Shown: in pieces, positions 52,109 to 61,843 of the stretch | How the letters are laid out: the number at the start of each line of letters is the position of its first letter | How positions within the stretch are numbered: the first letter of the stretch is position 1 | NCBI RefSeq assembly: GCF_030657435.1 | Contig: NZ_JAUTWS010000004.1 | Coordinates: 1 to 64,000, forward strand | From: Paracraurococcus lichenis | GTDB lineage: Bacteria; Pseudomonadota; Alphaproteobacteria; Acetobacterales; Acetobacteraceae | DNA length: 64,000 nucleotides | Direction: 5' to 3' | Program-made: the position numbers and the translations under genes | The notes under the pieces: generated by a model | Told to the model about the DNA's origin: nothing | The model's input: the letters and a program-made list of their open reading frames with translations, nothing else | Database searches by the model: none

Positions 52109-54199
52109 TCAGGCGGCGCGGAGGCGGGTGAGGAAGCTGTCGACCTGGCCGCCCATCTCCTCGGCCTGCCGCGCCAACTCGCTCGAGGCGCGGCGGAGAT
52201 CGGCGGCGGAGACGCCGGTGCGCCCGGCGCCCTCGCGGACGCCGGCGGCGTGCCGGGCCGCGTCGCGGGTGCCGCTGGCGGCCTGCGCGACGGCGCGGCC
52301 GATCTCCTGCGTGACGCCCGCCTGCTCCTGCGCGGCGACGGCGACGGCGGCGCTGTTGCCGTCCATCTCCTCGATGGTGCGGGCGATCGCCTGGATGGCC
52401 GCGACGGTGCGCGCGGTCTCGGCCTGCATGGCGGCGATCTGGGCGGTGATCTCCTCGGTCGCCCTGGCCGTCTGCGTGGCGAGGGTCTTCACCTCGGAGG
52501 CGACAACGGCGAAGCCCTTGCCGGATTCGCCGGCCCGCGCCGCCTCGATGGTGGCGTTGAGGGCGAGCAGGTTGGTCTGCCGGGCGATGCCGCCGATGAG
52601 TTCGACGATCTCGCCGATGCGGCCGGCGGAATCCGCCAGGCCGCGCACGGTGCCGTCGGTCTCGCGCGCGCTGGCGGCGGCGCGGCGGGCGACGGCGGCG
52701 CCGTTCACCACCTGGCGCGACACCTCGGCGATGGAGGCGGCCAGTTCCTCCACCGAGGCGGCGACGGCCTGGACGCTGTCGCTGGCCTGCTCGGAGGAGG
52801 TGGCGACGGCCACGGCGAGCGCATTGCCGTCGCGCGCGGTGCCGGACATGTCGCCTGCCGTGGCGTCGAGCTGGGTGGCGGCCTTGGCGACGGCCCGCAG
52901 CATCTCGCCCGCCTCGGCCTCGAAATTGCGGACCAGGAGGCTCATCCGCTCGGCCTGCTCGGCCTTCTCCCGCTGCTCGGCCTCGCGGGCGGCGGTCATG
53001 CGCTCGCGCTCGAGCGAGGCGACGCGCAGGGTCTCGATCGCGGCGGCCATCTGGCCCAGCTCGTCGCGCCGGCTGCTGCCGGCGATGGCAAGCTGCAGCT
53101 CGCCGGCGGCGATGCGCTGGACCGAGCTGGTCAGGTGATGCAGCGGCCATACGACGCGGCGCAGCAGCATCACCATGGCAGCGGCGGAGAGGAGGAGGGC
53201 CACCGCGGCCAGGGCGAGGGCAGTGAGGAAGTGCAGGCGGGCGAGGCTCGCGCTGGCCTCGCTTTCGGCCACCGCCTGGTCGAGCGCGGCGTCGCGCAGT
53301 TCGACGATGCTCGCCGCCGCCGGCAGGGCCCAGGCGCGATAGGTGGCCGAATCGGCGGCCAGGTCCTGCGGCCAGGGCGGCGGCGTCGTGCCCTCGGCGG
53401 CCATGGACCGGGCCCGGGCGGCCTCGACCAGCCGGCGCGACTTCGGCTCGTCCCGGCCTTCGACATCCTCCTGGCGGCGGGCGAATTCCTGCTGCAGGCG
53501 GGGCGCATGGCCGAGCGCCGCGGTCATCCGCCTGGCGCCCTCCCAGGAGAGCGCGACCTGCCCGCTCAGGGCGACCGCCGTGTCCACCTGCTCGGCGGGG
53601 ATGGCCGGCAGGGGGAACCAGCTCTGCAACAGCAGGCTGCGCCGGCCGAAGGCGTCGCGCATCTGCATCAACTGGGTGGCGACCTCGGTGATCGCCGCGA
53701 TGGCCGGGGCCTCCTGGCCGATGCGCCTGGCGGCCTCGGTCGTGAGCGCCACGAGCCCCTTGGCGATGAGGTCGCGCTGCGCCAGCAGGTCGCGGGCGAA
53801 GGCGGGGCCGCGCTCCGCCGGCGGCTTCGTCGCCAACTGCGACAACTGCGCGCGGAAGGTGGCGAGCATCGCCTTGGCATCGCGCAGCATCGCGCCATCG
53901 ATGCCGGCGGCCTGCGTGCTCTCGAGCGCGGCGTCGAGAAGCTGGTCGCTGAGGGCCGCGGCCCGCTGCAGGCCAGCCGCATCGGGCGTCGGCAGCCGCG
54001 CCGTGGACAGCAGCAGGCCCACCTCCAGCCCATAGGCGGTCTGCGCGCGCTGCACCTGGCTGATGACCTTGGTCACGGATTCGGCCGCGACCGTGTGGCC
54101 GAGCCGGCTCCACTCGCCGAGCGCCAGCCAGCCGGCGGCGAGGAAGCCGGGGATGGCGACGGTCGTGAAGCCGAGGAGGAGCAGGGTTCGGATACGCAC
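52109..54199 (-). CDS. Methyl-accepting chemotaxis protein
   Basis: A 696-residue transducer starting at GTG 54199. A first membrane helix (about 5-28) is followed by a large helical periplasmic region (to about 320), a second membrane helix ([21 protein letters not shown]), a HAMP domain ([21 protein letters not shown]) and the signalling domain. The signalling hairpin [41 protein letters not shown] is intact. No CheB/CheR-binding pentapeptide is seen at the end. The ligand is unknown, and no chemotaxis operon is in the window. Confidence 0.93.
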   Translation of the reverse strand: MRIRTLLLLGFTTVAIPGFLAAGWLALGEWSRLGHTVAAESVTKVISQVQRAQTAYGLEVGLLLSTARLPTPDAAGLQRAAALSDQLLDAALESTQAAGIDGAMLRDAKAMLATFRAQLSQLATKPPAERGPAFARDLLAQRDLIAKGLVALTTEAARRIGQEAPAIAAITEVATQLMQMRDAFGRRSLLLQSWFPLPAIPAEQVDTAVALSGQVALSWEGARRMTAALGHAPRLQQEFARRQEDVEGRDEPKSRRLVEAARARSMAAEGTTPPPWPQDLAADSATYRAWALPAAASIVELRDAALDQAVAESEASASLARLHFLTALALAAVALLLSAAAMVMLLRRVVWPLHHLTSSVQRIAAGELQLAIAGSSRRDELGQMAAAIETLRVASLERERMTAAREAEQREKAEQAERMSLLVRNFEAEAGEMLRAVAKAATQLDATAGDMSGTARDGNALAVAVATSSEQASDSVQAVAASVEELAASIAEVSRQVVNGAAVARRAAASARETDGTVRGLADSAGRIGEIVELIGGIARQTNLLALNATIEAARAGESGKGFAVVASEVKTLATQTARATEEITAQIAAMQAETARTVAAIQAIARTIEEMDGNSAAVAVAAQEQAGVTQEIGRAVAQAASGTRDAARHAAGVREGAGRTGVSAADLRRASSELARQAEEMGGQVDSFLTRLRAA

Positions 54200-54605
54200 G
54201 GCAGGACTCCGAGGCTCTGGCGGCGACCCGTCGCCCTCCTGCCTGCTCCGCCACCGGGCCGCGGCTTCGCGCGTCCTCAGGCGATGGGGCAGTGGGGCCG
54301 CCGCCGGCAACGGAGAAGATTGCATGGAGGGCCGAAACGGAGCGCCGAAGGCGTGCCTCAATCCCCGATCCCCGCCGTCCGGGACCGCAGCCTTTCCGGG
54401 GCTGCGGCGCCTCGCGCTCCCGCAACGCGGTTGCCGCGCCGACCCGTGGCCGGGCGTCGGCAGTGCCTGGCGGGGACGCAACCGCCCGGGCCGGGCGATG
54501 CGAGGCGCCTCGCGCTGCGCCAGGACCGGCCTGGCGCCATGACCCGGACGGCGCGCGCGCGAACTCCGAAAGCCGCGTCCGGGCAGGCTGCGCCCCGGGC
54601 TGCCC
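54200..54605. other. Gap between the MCP gene and the OmpA-like gene, no gene seen
   Basis: Both flanking genes are on the minus strand. About 400 bp of GC-rich sequence carries frames only as shadows. It should contain the MCP promoter and the OmpA-gene terminator, but neither can be assigned with confidence. Confidence 0.5.
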
Positions 54606-55190
54606 CTACCGGTCCAGCAGCACCTCCACCCGCCGGTTCTGCGCCCGGCCCGCGGGGTTGTCCTTGCCGTCGAGGGTATCGGGCGCGACCGGCTCGCGCT
54701 CGCCTTTGCCCTCGACCCGCAGCGGCGGCAGGCCGCCGCCGCCCTCGGTCGCCAGCCAGCGCTGCACGGCCTCGGCCCGCTGCAGCGAGAGGCGGTCGTT
54801 GTAGGCGTCGGACCCCACGGCATCGGTATGGCCGACCACCGTCACCGCGCGCGGGTGGCGCTGGCGGATGATGTCGACGACGCGGCCGAGCGCCTCGGCT
54901 GCCGCCGGCTTGAGTTCGGTCTTGTCGAAGTCGAAGAGCACGTCGTTCTGCAGGGTCAGCGTGGTGCCGCGGGGCGTCTCGTGCTCCACCACCACATTGG
55001 CGCCGTCGACCTGCAGGGCGGCGCCGCGCGGCACCTCCACCACCCGCCCGTCCGGCAGGGTGGCGGTGGCGCCGCGGGCCTCGGGCGGCGGCTGCTCCAC
55101 GGTGACGGCGCCGGTCGCGCGCTCCTCTGCCCGGGCCGCGGGCGGCAGCAGCAGGGCGCCGGCGATCAGGACGAGGGCGGGGCGGCGCAT
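54606..55190 (-). CDS. OmpA family outer-membrane protein
   Basis: A 194-residue exported protein with signal peptide to about residue 20. The C-terminal OmpA/MotB peptidoglycan-binding domain (about 85-192) carries [49 protein letters not shown] and [10 protein letters not shown]. There is no lipobox, so it is likely periplasmic or attached through another partner. ATG 55190 gives the clean signal; upstream starts do not. Confidence 0.88.
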   Translation of the reverse strand: MRRPALVLIAGALLLPPAARAEERATGAVTVEQPPPEARGATATLPDGRVVEVPRGAALQVDGANVVVEHETPRGTTLTLQNDVLFDFDKTELKPAAAEALGRVVDIIRQRHPRAVTVVGHTDAVGSDAYNDRLSLQRAEAVQRWLATEGGGGLPPLRVEGKGEREPVAPDTLDGKDNPAGRAQNRRVEVLLDR

Positions 55191-55373
55191 GGGGATCCTC
55201 CGTGCTGGCATTCTGCCGCCGCAACGCCGGACCGTTGCGCCGGACGCACGGCATCCCCCAAGCGTGAAGGCGGCCGCGGTTTCAGGCACCGCCATGAAGC
55301 AGATCAAAAGTCTTGCTTGTAGACTGGCCTAAATGCCGCAATGCAGCATCACACCCCGAGGACGGCTCGCCCC

Positions 55374-56837
55374 ATGGACTCCCTGCCCGTAGCGCTTCCC
55401 ACCCGGACCAAGGTGAAGGTCACCGCCATGCCCGGCGACGGCATCGGGCCGGAGGTCATGAAGGCCACCCAGACGGTGCTGGCCGCCGCCGGCGCGCAGG
55501 TGGAGTGGGAGGAGGCGCTGGCCGGCGCCGAGGCCTTCCGCCGCGGCATCTCGACCGGCGCGCCGCAGGAGACGCTGGATTCCATCGCGCGCAATGGCGT
55601 GGCGCTGAAGGGACCGCTGGAGACCCCGGTCGGCCATGGCGAGAAGAGCGCGAATGTCGCGCTGCGCAAGACCTTCGAGATGTACGGCAATGTCCGCCCC
55701 GTCAGGGAACTGCCGGGCATCCGCACGCCCTTCTCCGGCCGGGGGATCGACTTCGTCGTCGTCCGCGAGAATGTCGAGGACGTCTATGCCGGTATCGAGC
55801 ACATGCAGACGCCGGGCGTCGCGCAGTGCCTGAAGATCATCACCGAGGTGGGCTGCGAGCGCATCGTCCGCCTCGCGGCGGCGGTGGCCGAGGCGGAGGG
55901 GCGGAAGAAGGTCACCGTCGCCACCAAGGCCAATATCATGAAGCTGACCGAGGGGATGCTGAAGCGGGTCGGCGAGGCCGTGCTGAAGGACCACCCCTCG
56001 CTCGCGCATGAGCACATGATCGTCGACAACTGCGCCCATCAGATGGTCATCCGGCCCGAGCAGTTCGACGTCACCGTCATGACCAACATGAATGGCGACA
56101 TCCTCTCCGACCTGGCGGCGGGCCTGGTCGGCGGGCTCGGCGTCGCGCCCTCGGCCAATCTCGGCGACGAGGCGGCGATGTTCGAGGCGGTGCACGGCTC
56201 CGCGCCGCAGATCGCGGGCAAGGGCATCGCCAACCCGACGGCGCTGCTGCTCTCGGCGCTGATGATGCTACGGCATATCGGCGACTTCGCGACGGCGCGG
56301 CGGATCGAGCACGCGCTTTACGTGACGCTCGAAGAGGGCCGCGACCTGACGGGCGACATCGCCCGCGACGGCGAGGGCGTGCCGACCGCGCAATACGTGG
56401 ACCGCATCATCGCCAATCTCGGCCGCGAGAGCGAGAAGGTGCCGGAGCGCGAGTACCGCCCGATGGCGCTGAAGCGCTGGCCGCAGATCACCTGGTACCG
56501 CGCGGCCTCCACGCGGGAACTGGTCGGCGTCGACGTCTTCGTCGAGAGCGAGCGCGACCCGCGCGCCATCAGCATCACGCTGCAGGCGGCGGCCGAGGGC
56601 AGCGCCTTCGACCTGACCATGATCGGGTCGCGCGGCGCGCAGGTCTGGCCGGAGGTCGGCGGCCACACCTTCCTGGTGGACCATTTCCGCGCCCGCTTCA
56701 TGTTCAAGGAGCCGCCGAAGGGCAACGGCATCGCCGAGATCACCGACCTGCTGCAGCGGATCGGCCGGCAGCACAACTGGATGCATATCGAGAAGCTGCA
56801 GCGCTTCGACGGCGCGGACGCCTATAGCAAGGCCTGA
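55374..56837 (+). CDS. icd: NADP-dependent isocitrate dehydrogenase
   Basis: Icd oxidises isocitrate to 2-oxoglutarate in the TCA cycle. The 487-residue protein is of the longer homodimeric type with a C-terminal extension, as in Rickettsia and Thermus. Motifs are GDGIGPEVM (about 21), RENVEDVYAGIEHMQTPG, the KANIMKLTEGMLKRV segment and NMNGDILSDLAAGLVGGLGVAPSANLG, followed by FEAVHGSAPQIAGK. ATG 55374 is preferred over 55341. It is monocistronic, with a terminator hairpin after the stop. Confidence 0.95.
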   Translation: MDSLPVALPTRTKVKVTAMPGDGIGPEVMKATQTVLAAAGAQVEWEEALAGAEAFRRGISTGAPQETLDSIARNGVALKGPLETPVGHGEKSANVALRKTFEMYGNVRPVRELPGIRTPFSGRGIDFVVVRENVEDVYAGIEHMQTPGVAQCLKIITEVGCERIVRLAAAVAEAEGRKKVTVATKANIMKLTEGMLKRVGEAVLKDHPSLAHEHMIVDNCAHQMVIRPEQFDVTVMTNMNGDILSDLAAGLVGGLGVAPSANLGDEAAMFEAVHGSAPQIAGKGIANPTALLLSALMMLRHIGDFATARRIEHALYVTLEEGRDLTGDIARDGEGVPTAQYVDRIIANLGRESEKVPEREYRPMALKRWPQITWYRAASTRELVGVDVFVESERDPRAISITLQAAAEGSAFDLTMIGSRGAQVWPEVGGHTFLVDHFRARFMFKEPPKGNGIAEITDLLQRIGRQHNWMHIEKLQRFDGADAYSKA

Positions 56838-56890
56838 GAGTTGTGGGTTGATCGAAACGGTATGGAAGCCTACCGCTAGGCATTGAGGGC

Positions 56891-56929
56891 GCACCCGCCT
56901 GACCGGACCGGTTCCGGGCAGGCGGGTGC
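56891..56929 (+). terminator. Terminator hairpin after icd
   Basis: An 11-bp perfect stem GCACCCGCCTG/CAGGCGGGTGC with a 17-base loop lies 54 bp after the icd stop. There is no clear T tract. Confidence 0.5.
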
Positions 56930-57264
56930 GGCGCACATGCCCGACAAGGTTTTATGTCAAGCCTGTCGGATCGATATCCGCTCTGCCCGATGCCTTGACA
57001 GCGTTTGCGGCCCAGTAGTCATCCCGACTTCGTCTCCGAGCTTTCAAGCCTGTTCGACAGGCTTCGTGGTGTATCGTCCGGTCCGAATACCGCGCCGCAG
57101 AAGCGCATTCACCTGCCGAAAGCCTCGAACGATCAGGCTTGCTGGCCGATCGCTGGTCAGCAGCGCTGCTCGCGCGCGACGAGATCGGGTATGCGTCCGC
57201 CCCGAGGTGATGTCTGGACCATAATGGCAATCACGGCTGTGGCTCCGCGCTCCTGGCTCGCGGC
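56930..57264. other. Intergenic region between icd and epmB
   Basis: No supported gene. Composition is less GC-rich than the neighbourhood, and a perfect 8-bp stem AAGCCTGT/ACAGGCTT (57046-57064) may terminate epmB transcripts from the other strand. Short frames exist on both strands, without family resemblance. Confidence 0.5.
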
Positions 57265-58263
57265 TCAGCCCTCGTTCGGGCTGTATTCCGGCCCCAGCGG
57301 CACCTTGCCGCCGCCCGCCGGCCGCTCCTGCACATAGGTCGGCCAGGCGAGTCCCGTCACCCGCCCGCGCAGCACCCGCAACAGGGCGCGGCCTTCCGCC
57401 ACCGGCACGGCGAAGCGCGCGGTGCCGGGGGCGGGGTCGAGCTGGTGGAGATAGTAGGGTTTCACCCGCGCCCGCAGCATGGCGCGGAACAGCGCTTCCA
57501 GGGCATCGGCCGAATCGTTCACCCCGCGCAGCAGCACGCTCTGCCCGAGCAGCACCACGCCCGCCCGCGTCAGCCGATCCAGCGCCGCCATGGCCTCCGC
57601 GGTGAACTCCCGCGCGTGGTTGGCATGGACGCAGAGGTAGAGCGGCTTGTCCGTCGCCAGCGCCGCGGCCAGCGCTTCCGTCACCAGCCCCGGTGCGGCG
57701 ACGGGCACGCGGGAATGCACCCGGAGGATCTCGATCTGCGGCAGCGCCGCCAGCCGCCGCAGGATCTCCCCCAGCCGCCGCGGCGAGAGCATCAGCGGGT
57801 CGCCGCCGGTCAGGATCGCCTCCCGCACCTCGGGCGTGCGGGCGAACCAGGCGAGCGCCGCCTCGAGCTCCGCCTCCGTCAGCAGCCCGCCATCGGGCCC
57901 GACGGCCTCCCGCCGGAAGCAGAAGCGGCAATAGACCGGGCAGGCCAGCAGCGGCTTCAGCAGGGCACGGTCGGGGTAGCGGTGCACCACGCCCTTGACC
58001 GGCGTGAAGGGGGCATCGGCGGTCGGGTCCGCCAGCTCGTGCGGCGCGGTGACCAGCTCCGCCGGGTCGGGCAGGTATTGCCGGGCGATCGGGTCGGCCG
58101 GGTCGGCGGGGTCGATCAGGGCGGCGACGGCCGGCGTGACGGAGATGCTGTAGCGCTGCGCCACCGCCTCCGCGCCCGGCACGGCCGTCTCCGGCAGCAG
58201 GCCGGCGGCCTGCAGCGCGCGGGCGGTCTTCAGGGTGCGGGTGGGCGGGGTGCCGTCGGGCAT
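57265..58263 (-). CDS. epmB: EF-P beta-lysylation protein EpmB (KamA-type radical SAM)
   Basis: EpmB is a radical SAM lysine 2,3-aminomutase that makes (R)-beta-lysine for elongation factor P. The 332-residue protein has the cluster motif CPVYCRFCFR (Cys108, Cys112, Cys115), PLLACP, GGDPLMLSPRRL and PLYLCVHANHAREFT. It lacks the long C-terminal extension of catabolic KamA enzymes. It is divergent from epmA across a 288-bp gap full of hairpin repeats. The efp gene is not in the window. Confidence 0.9.
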   Translation of the reverse strand: MPDGTPPTRTLKTARALQAAGLLPETAVPGAEAVAQRYSISVTPAVAALIDPADPADPIARQYLPDPAELVTAPHELADPTADAPFTPVKGVVHRYPDRALLKPLLACPVYCRFCFRREAVGPDGGLLTEAELEAALAWFARTPEVREAILTGGDPLMLSPRRLGEILRRLAALPQIEILRVHSRVPVAAPGLVTEALAAALATDKPLYLCVHANHAREFTAEAMAALDRLTRAGVVLLGQSVLLRGVNDSADALEALFRAMLRARVKPYYLHQLDPAPGTARFAVPVAEGRALLRVLRGRVTGLAWPTYVQERPAGGGKVPLGPEYSPNEG

Positions 58264-58313
58264 GGTGGCCGTCCTATAGGGCAGGGGGCGGGGGCCTGGA
58301 ACCAGCCGGGGCG

Positions 58314-58492
58314 GCCCGATGGCCGGAGCGGCGGCGACGGAGGGCTGAAGCGGCCCGCCCGAGCCAAGACCGCCCGATGGCCGGAGCGCCGATAGGCGCG
58401 GAGGGGTGAAGCCGGCCCGCCCGAGACAAGATCGCCCGATGGCCGGAGGGCCGGCAGGTGCCGAGGGCTGAACCGGCCCGCCCGGCATCCCG
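58314..58492. repeat. Three diverged tandem repeats between epmB and epmA
   Basis: Copies start at about 58314, 58372 and 58434 (periods 58 and 62). Each has GCCCGATGGCCGGAG, a variable middle, then GGGCTGAA.CGGCCCGCCCGA and an ACAAG-like tail. This matches the outline of the 63-bp family at 18.3 and 22.8 kb with many substitutions and altered stem lengths, so it is an older or separate subfamily. It occupies most of the divergent epmB/epmA promoter gap. Confidence 0.8.
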
Positions 58493-58551
58493 GGCCGCGC
58501 GGCCCCCATCCCGGGGTGACGCGGCGGGGCGCCGCATGCGAAAGCCCCGGC

Positions 58552-59607
58552 ATGGCCCCGACCCCGACCTGGCACCCCGAGAGCCTCGCCGCCCGCCTGC
58601 CCTTCCTCCGCCGCCGGGCGGCGCTGACCGCCGCCACCCGCGCATTCTTCACGGCCCGCGGCTACCAGGAGGTGGAGACGCCCTGCCTGGTCCCGGTGCC
58701 GGGCATGGAGGTCCACCTGCATGCCTTCCGCAGCGAATACGTGCCGCATCTCGGCGCCGGGACGCGCCGGACGCTCTGGCTGCGGACCTCGCCCGAACTC
58801 GCGCTCAAGCGCCTGCTGGTCGCCGGCGCCGGCCCGGTCTTCGAGCTGGCCCGGGTCTGGCGCAACGGGGAGGCGAGCCCGCGCCACGCGCCGGAGTTCA
58901 CCATGCTGGAATGGTACCGGCCCGGCCTCGGCCTCGCGGGGATGATGGAGGAGACGGAGGACTTCGTCCGCGCCGTCTGCCCGCCCGTGGTGGCGCATGC
59001 CGGCGTCGCCACCGACCTGTCGCAGCCCTTCGAGCGCATCACCATGGCCGAGGCCTTTGCCCGGTGGTGCGGCGGCCTCGACCTGCTGGCCACCGTGACG
59101 CCGGAAGGGCAGGGGGATGCCGCCGCGCTCCGCGCCGCCGCGGCCGCCATCGGCATCCCGCCGCGCGACGGGGAGGGCTGGGAGGACCTGTTCTTCCGCC
59201 TGCTGCTCGAGCGGGTGGAGCCGGAGATCGGCCGCGGCCGCGCCACCTTCCTCACCCATTGGCCGGCGCCGCAGGCCGCGCTCGCCCGCCGCGACCCGGC
59301 CGACCCGCGCGCCGCGCTGCGTTTCGAGCTCTTCGCCGGCGGGATCGAGCTGGCGAATGCCTTCGACGAGCTGACCGACCCGGCCGAGCAGCGCGCCCGC
59401 TTCGCCGCCGACGTCGCCGAGCGCCGCGCCCGCTACGGCGCGGATGGCTGGCCAGGACATTGGGACGTGGACGAGGAGTTCCTCGCCGCGCTGGAGCACG
59501 GGATGCCGGAGGGCAGCGGCATCGCCCTCGGCTTCGACCGGCTGGCGATGCTCGCCGCCGGCGCCCGAAGCATCGGCGACGTGCTCTGGCTGCCCTTCGT
59601 GCCCTAG
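58552..59607 (+). CDS. epmA: EF-P lysine aminoacylase EpmA (PoxA/GenX)
   Basis: EpmA is a truncated class II lysyl-tRNA synthetase paralogue that attaches beta-lysine to elongation factor P. The 351-residue protein has only the catalytic domain: motif 2 (LWLRTSPELALKRLLVAGAGPVFELARVWRN), FTMLEWYR and motif 3 (GSGIALGFDRLAMLAAG). The N-terminal anticodon-binding domain of LysS is absent, as expected. ATG 58552 is preferred over GTG 58516. It pairs with the divergent epmB; EpmC is not seen. Confidence 0.94.
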   Translation: MAPTPTWHPESLAARLPFLRRRAALTAATRAFFTARGYQEVETPCLVPVPGMEVHLHAFRSEYVPHLGAGTRRTLWLRTSPELALKRLLVAGAGPVFELARVWRNGEASPRHAPEFTMLEWYRPGLGLAGMMEETEDFVRAVCPPVVAHAGVATDLSQPFERITMAEAFARWCGGLDLLATVTPEGQGDAAALRAAAAAIGIPPRDGEGWEDLFFRLLLERVEPEIGRGRATFLTHWPAPQAALARRDPADPRAALRFELFAGGIELANAFDELTDPAEQRARFAADVAERRARYGADGWPGHWDVDEEFLAALEHGMPEGSGIALGFDRLAMLAAGARSIGDVLWLPFVP

Positions 59608-59610
59608 GCT

Positions 59611-60069
59611 CTACTTCAGCCGCTGCGTGTTCACGCCGAAGCTGGTCTGGCCCGGCGGCTCCGACTGGTTGCCGCTGACCGAGCCGCTCTGGCCGTGCTG
59701 CCGCTGGCCCTTGCCGCCGCCATGCGCATGCGCCCGGCTGCCATGCGGCCCGCCGCCGTCGTCGGGCTGGCCGAACTCGTGGCGCCCGTCGGGATCGAGG
59801 GTCATGCGCCGCTGCGCCTCGTCCTCGTCGAGCGCCGCCTCCTGGGCCTGCGCCGCGGGGACGGAGAGGCGCACCTGGCCGCCATCCAGCCCCGCGACCA
59901 ATGTCAGCGGCAGCCAGCGATGCCGCCCGCCCGAGGCGTCGTCGCTGCGGGTGAGCTTGATGAACTCGCCGTCGAGATGGTCCACCGTGCCGACCGGGCG
60001 GCCGTCGCTGCCCACCACCGGCATCTGGCCCTGGATCTCCGCGTGTTCGCTATGGACGTTGCTGACCAT
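59611..60069 (-). CDS. DUF2171 domain protein
   Basis: A 152-residue protein. The DUF2171 region (about 14-70) reads MPVVGSDGRPVGTVDHL, FIKLTRSDD, RHRWLPLTLV, typical of small PRC-barrel-like proteins. The C-terminal half is Gly/His/Gln-rich and probably disordered (HGGGKGQRQHGQSGSVSG). No signal peptide is present. It is convergent with epmA, 3 bp apart. Function is unknown. Confidence 0.8.
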   Translation of the reverse strand: MVSNVHSEHAEIQGQMPVVGSDGRPVGTVDHLDGEFIKLTRSDDASGGRHRWLPLTLVAGLDGGQVRLSVPAAQAQEAALDEDEAQRRMTLDPDGRHEFGQPDDGGGPHGSRAHAHGGGKGQRQHGQSGSVSGNQSEPPGQTSFGVNTQRLK

Positions 60070-60116
60070 GCCGTGCCTCCGTTCGTCGGGGGCAAACGGC
60101 GGGGCAGGGGCGGGGT

Positions 60117-60839
60117 TCAGCGGCCCTCGGCGGCGCGGAGCGCGGCCAGCATCGCCGGCGCTTCCTCCCGCGGCAGGAAGTAGAAGACGAAGACATAGGG
60201 GTCGGAGGCCTCGAAGACCGCCGGATTCGGGCTCGCGCGCTGCATCGCCCCGCGGTCGAAGCCCGCCATCGGCCGCCACTCCCCCCAGAACTCCCAGAAG
60301 GCCTCGTAGCCGAGCGCGTCGAGATAGGCCGGCACCGCCCAGGTCGAGCCCTCCCGGTGCCGCTCCTCGATCTCGATCGAGAGGATCGGGCGGCAGCGCA
60401 GCAGGGTCTCCCGCGCGCCGCGCAGCACCTCGTACTCCGCGCCCTCGGCATCGAGCTTCACGGCCGTCAGGTCCTTGAGGCCGAAGCCGTCCAGCCGGCG
60501 GAGCGGCACGCTATGGCGCTGCTCCGCCACGCGGGCATCGAGCCCGGCATAGCCCTTGGCGGTGCTCGCCCATTGCTCCTGCGGCACGCCGTCCAGCACC
60601 GGGAGCGTCAGCGTCACCTCGCCGTCCTGATCGCCGAGCGCCTCGGCGCGCAGTTCGACATTGGGCAGCGCGCCGGCCGCGGCGCGCAGGCGGGCGAAGG
60701 CGGCCGGCAGCGGCTCGAAGGCCAGCACCCGGCTGCCGGGCAGGGCGGCGAAGGGCAGGGTGAAGAGCCCGTCATGCGCGCCGACATCGAGCAGCGTGCC
60801 CGGCCGGTGCAGCACCCGGTGGAAGCCGAGTTCGTCCAT
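60117..60839 (-). CDS. FkbM family methyltransferase
   Basis: A 240-residue class I methyltransferase. The SAM-binding motif is TLLDVGAHDGLFTLPFA (about 15-31) with FEPLPAAF as the second acidic strand, and VKLDAEGAEYEVLRGA and SIEIEERH further on match the FkbM domain. The target is likely a sugar or small metabolite hydroxyl. ATG 60839 is the first start that places the SAM motif correctly. It lies downstream of phzF in the same direction, across a family B hairpin. Confidence 0.85.
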   Translation of the reverse strand: MDELGFHRVLHRPGTLLDVGAHDGLFTLPFAALPGSRVLAFEPLPAAFARLRAAAGALPNVELRAEALGDQDGEVTLTLPVLDGVPQEQWASTAKGYAGLDARVAEQRHSVPLRRLDGFGLKDLTAVKLDAEGAEYEVLRGARETLLRCRPILSIEIEERHREGSTWAVPAYLDALGYEAFWEFWGEWRPMAGFDRGAMQRASPNPAVFEASDPYVFVFYFLPREEAPAMLAALRAAEGR

Positions 60840-60888
60840 CCCTTGTCCTTTCGCCCTCGCGCCGCCGTTGCCTCCAGGACGTGATGCC

Positions 60889-60957
60889 CGGCGGGGGCGC
60901 TGCCCCCGCGCCCCCGCCGGGGGGTCGAGCGACCCCCCGGACCCCGGCCTGAGTCCG
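60889..60957. repeat. Hairpin repeat family B
   Basis: This copy reads GGCGGGGGCGCTGCCCCCGC, then GCCCCCGCC, then the GGGGGGTC/GACCCCCC stem around GAGC, and ends GGACCCCGGCC. It matches the 47.05-kb copy almost base for base. It begins directly after the stop of the phzF gene (read from the minus strand) and probably acts as its terminator. Confidence 0.75.
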
Positions 60958-60958
60958 T

Positions 60959-61843
60959 CTAGGTCACCGTGATCCGGCCTTCGGAGACGGCAACGACTCC
61001 GCCGCCGACCGCGGCGCGGATCGCGCCCGAACCATCGCGCCAGGCGCGGAGCGCGAGGCGGGAGGGACGGCCCATCTCGATGCCCTGCTCCACCTCGAAG
61101 GCCAGGCGCTCGCCGCCGGAGGCGTGCAGCAGCAGCCCGGCCAGGCCGACATTGGCGCTGCCGGTCGCCGGGTCCTCCGGCACCCCGACCAGCGGCCCGA
61201 ACATCCGGGCGCGCCGGCGGCCATCCGGCAGCGCGACATGAAGATGGATGCCGACGCAGGCGGAGGCCGGCAGGTGCCGGCGGAAACCCGCGATATCGGG
61301 CGTCGCCGCCGCCAGTGCCGAAAGGTCCGCCAGTTCGGCGAAGGCCATGCTGTTGCCGCAGCCGCCGATCACCGGCGCATGGGTCGTGGTCAGCACCGCC
61401 GAGGCCGGCAGCCCGAGGCACTCGGCCACCGCCTCCGCGGCCGGATGGGCCGTGGTGGCGAAGGGCAGTGGCGCCTCGATCTCCGCCGTGACCACCAGCC
61501 CTGCCGCGTCCCGCGACAGCCGCGCCACCACGCGCCCCGCCGCCTGGTCCAGCGCCAGGCTGTCCCCCGTCACGCCGAACCGCCGCGCCAGCATGACAGC
61601 CGTGCCGACATTCGGGTGCCCGGCGAAGGGGATCTCCGCGCCCGGCGTGAAGATGCGGATGCGCGCTACCGCGCCCGCGGCCTCGGCCGGCAGCACGAAG
61701 ACCGTCTCGGAGAGGTTGAACTCCCGCGCCACGCGCTGCATGGCGGCGCCGTCCAGCCCCTCCCCGCCATGCACGACGGCCAGCGGGTTGCCGCCGAAGC
61801 GTGCCTCGGTGAAGACGTCGCAGGTCTCGAATTCAAGCTGCAT
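60959..61843 (-). CDS. PhzF family isomerase
   Basis: A 294-residue protein of the PhzF/diaminopimelate-epimerase fold. Motifs are FTEARFGGNPLAVVHG (about 11-26), the catalytic Glu in FNLSETVFVL (about 46) and FAGHPNVGTAVML (about 75). The second domain ends with GVPEDPATGSANVGLAGLL. No other phenazine genes are present, so it is a generic PhzF enzyme of unknown substrate. It overlaps the VOC gene by 11 bp. Confidence 0.9.
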   Translation of the reverse strand: MQLEFETCDVFTEARFGGNPLAVVHGGEGLDGAAMQRVAREFNLSETVFVLPAEAAGAVARIRIFTPGAEIPFAGHPNVGTAVMLARRFGVTGDSLALDQAAGRVVARLSRDAAGLVVTAEIEAPLPFATTAHPAAEAVAECLGLPASAVLTTTHAPVIGGCGNSMAFAELADLSALAAATPDIAGFRRHLPASACVGIHLHVALPDGRRRARMFGPLVGVPEDPATGSANVGLAGLLLHASGGERLAFEVEQGIEMGRPSRLALRAWRDGSGAIRAAVGGGVVAVSEGRITVT

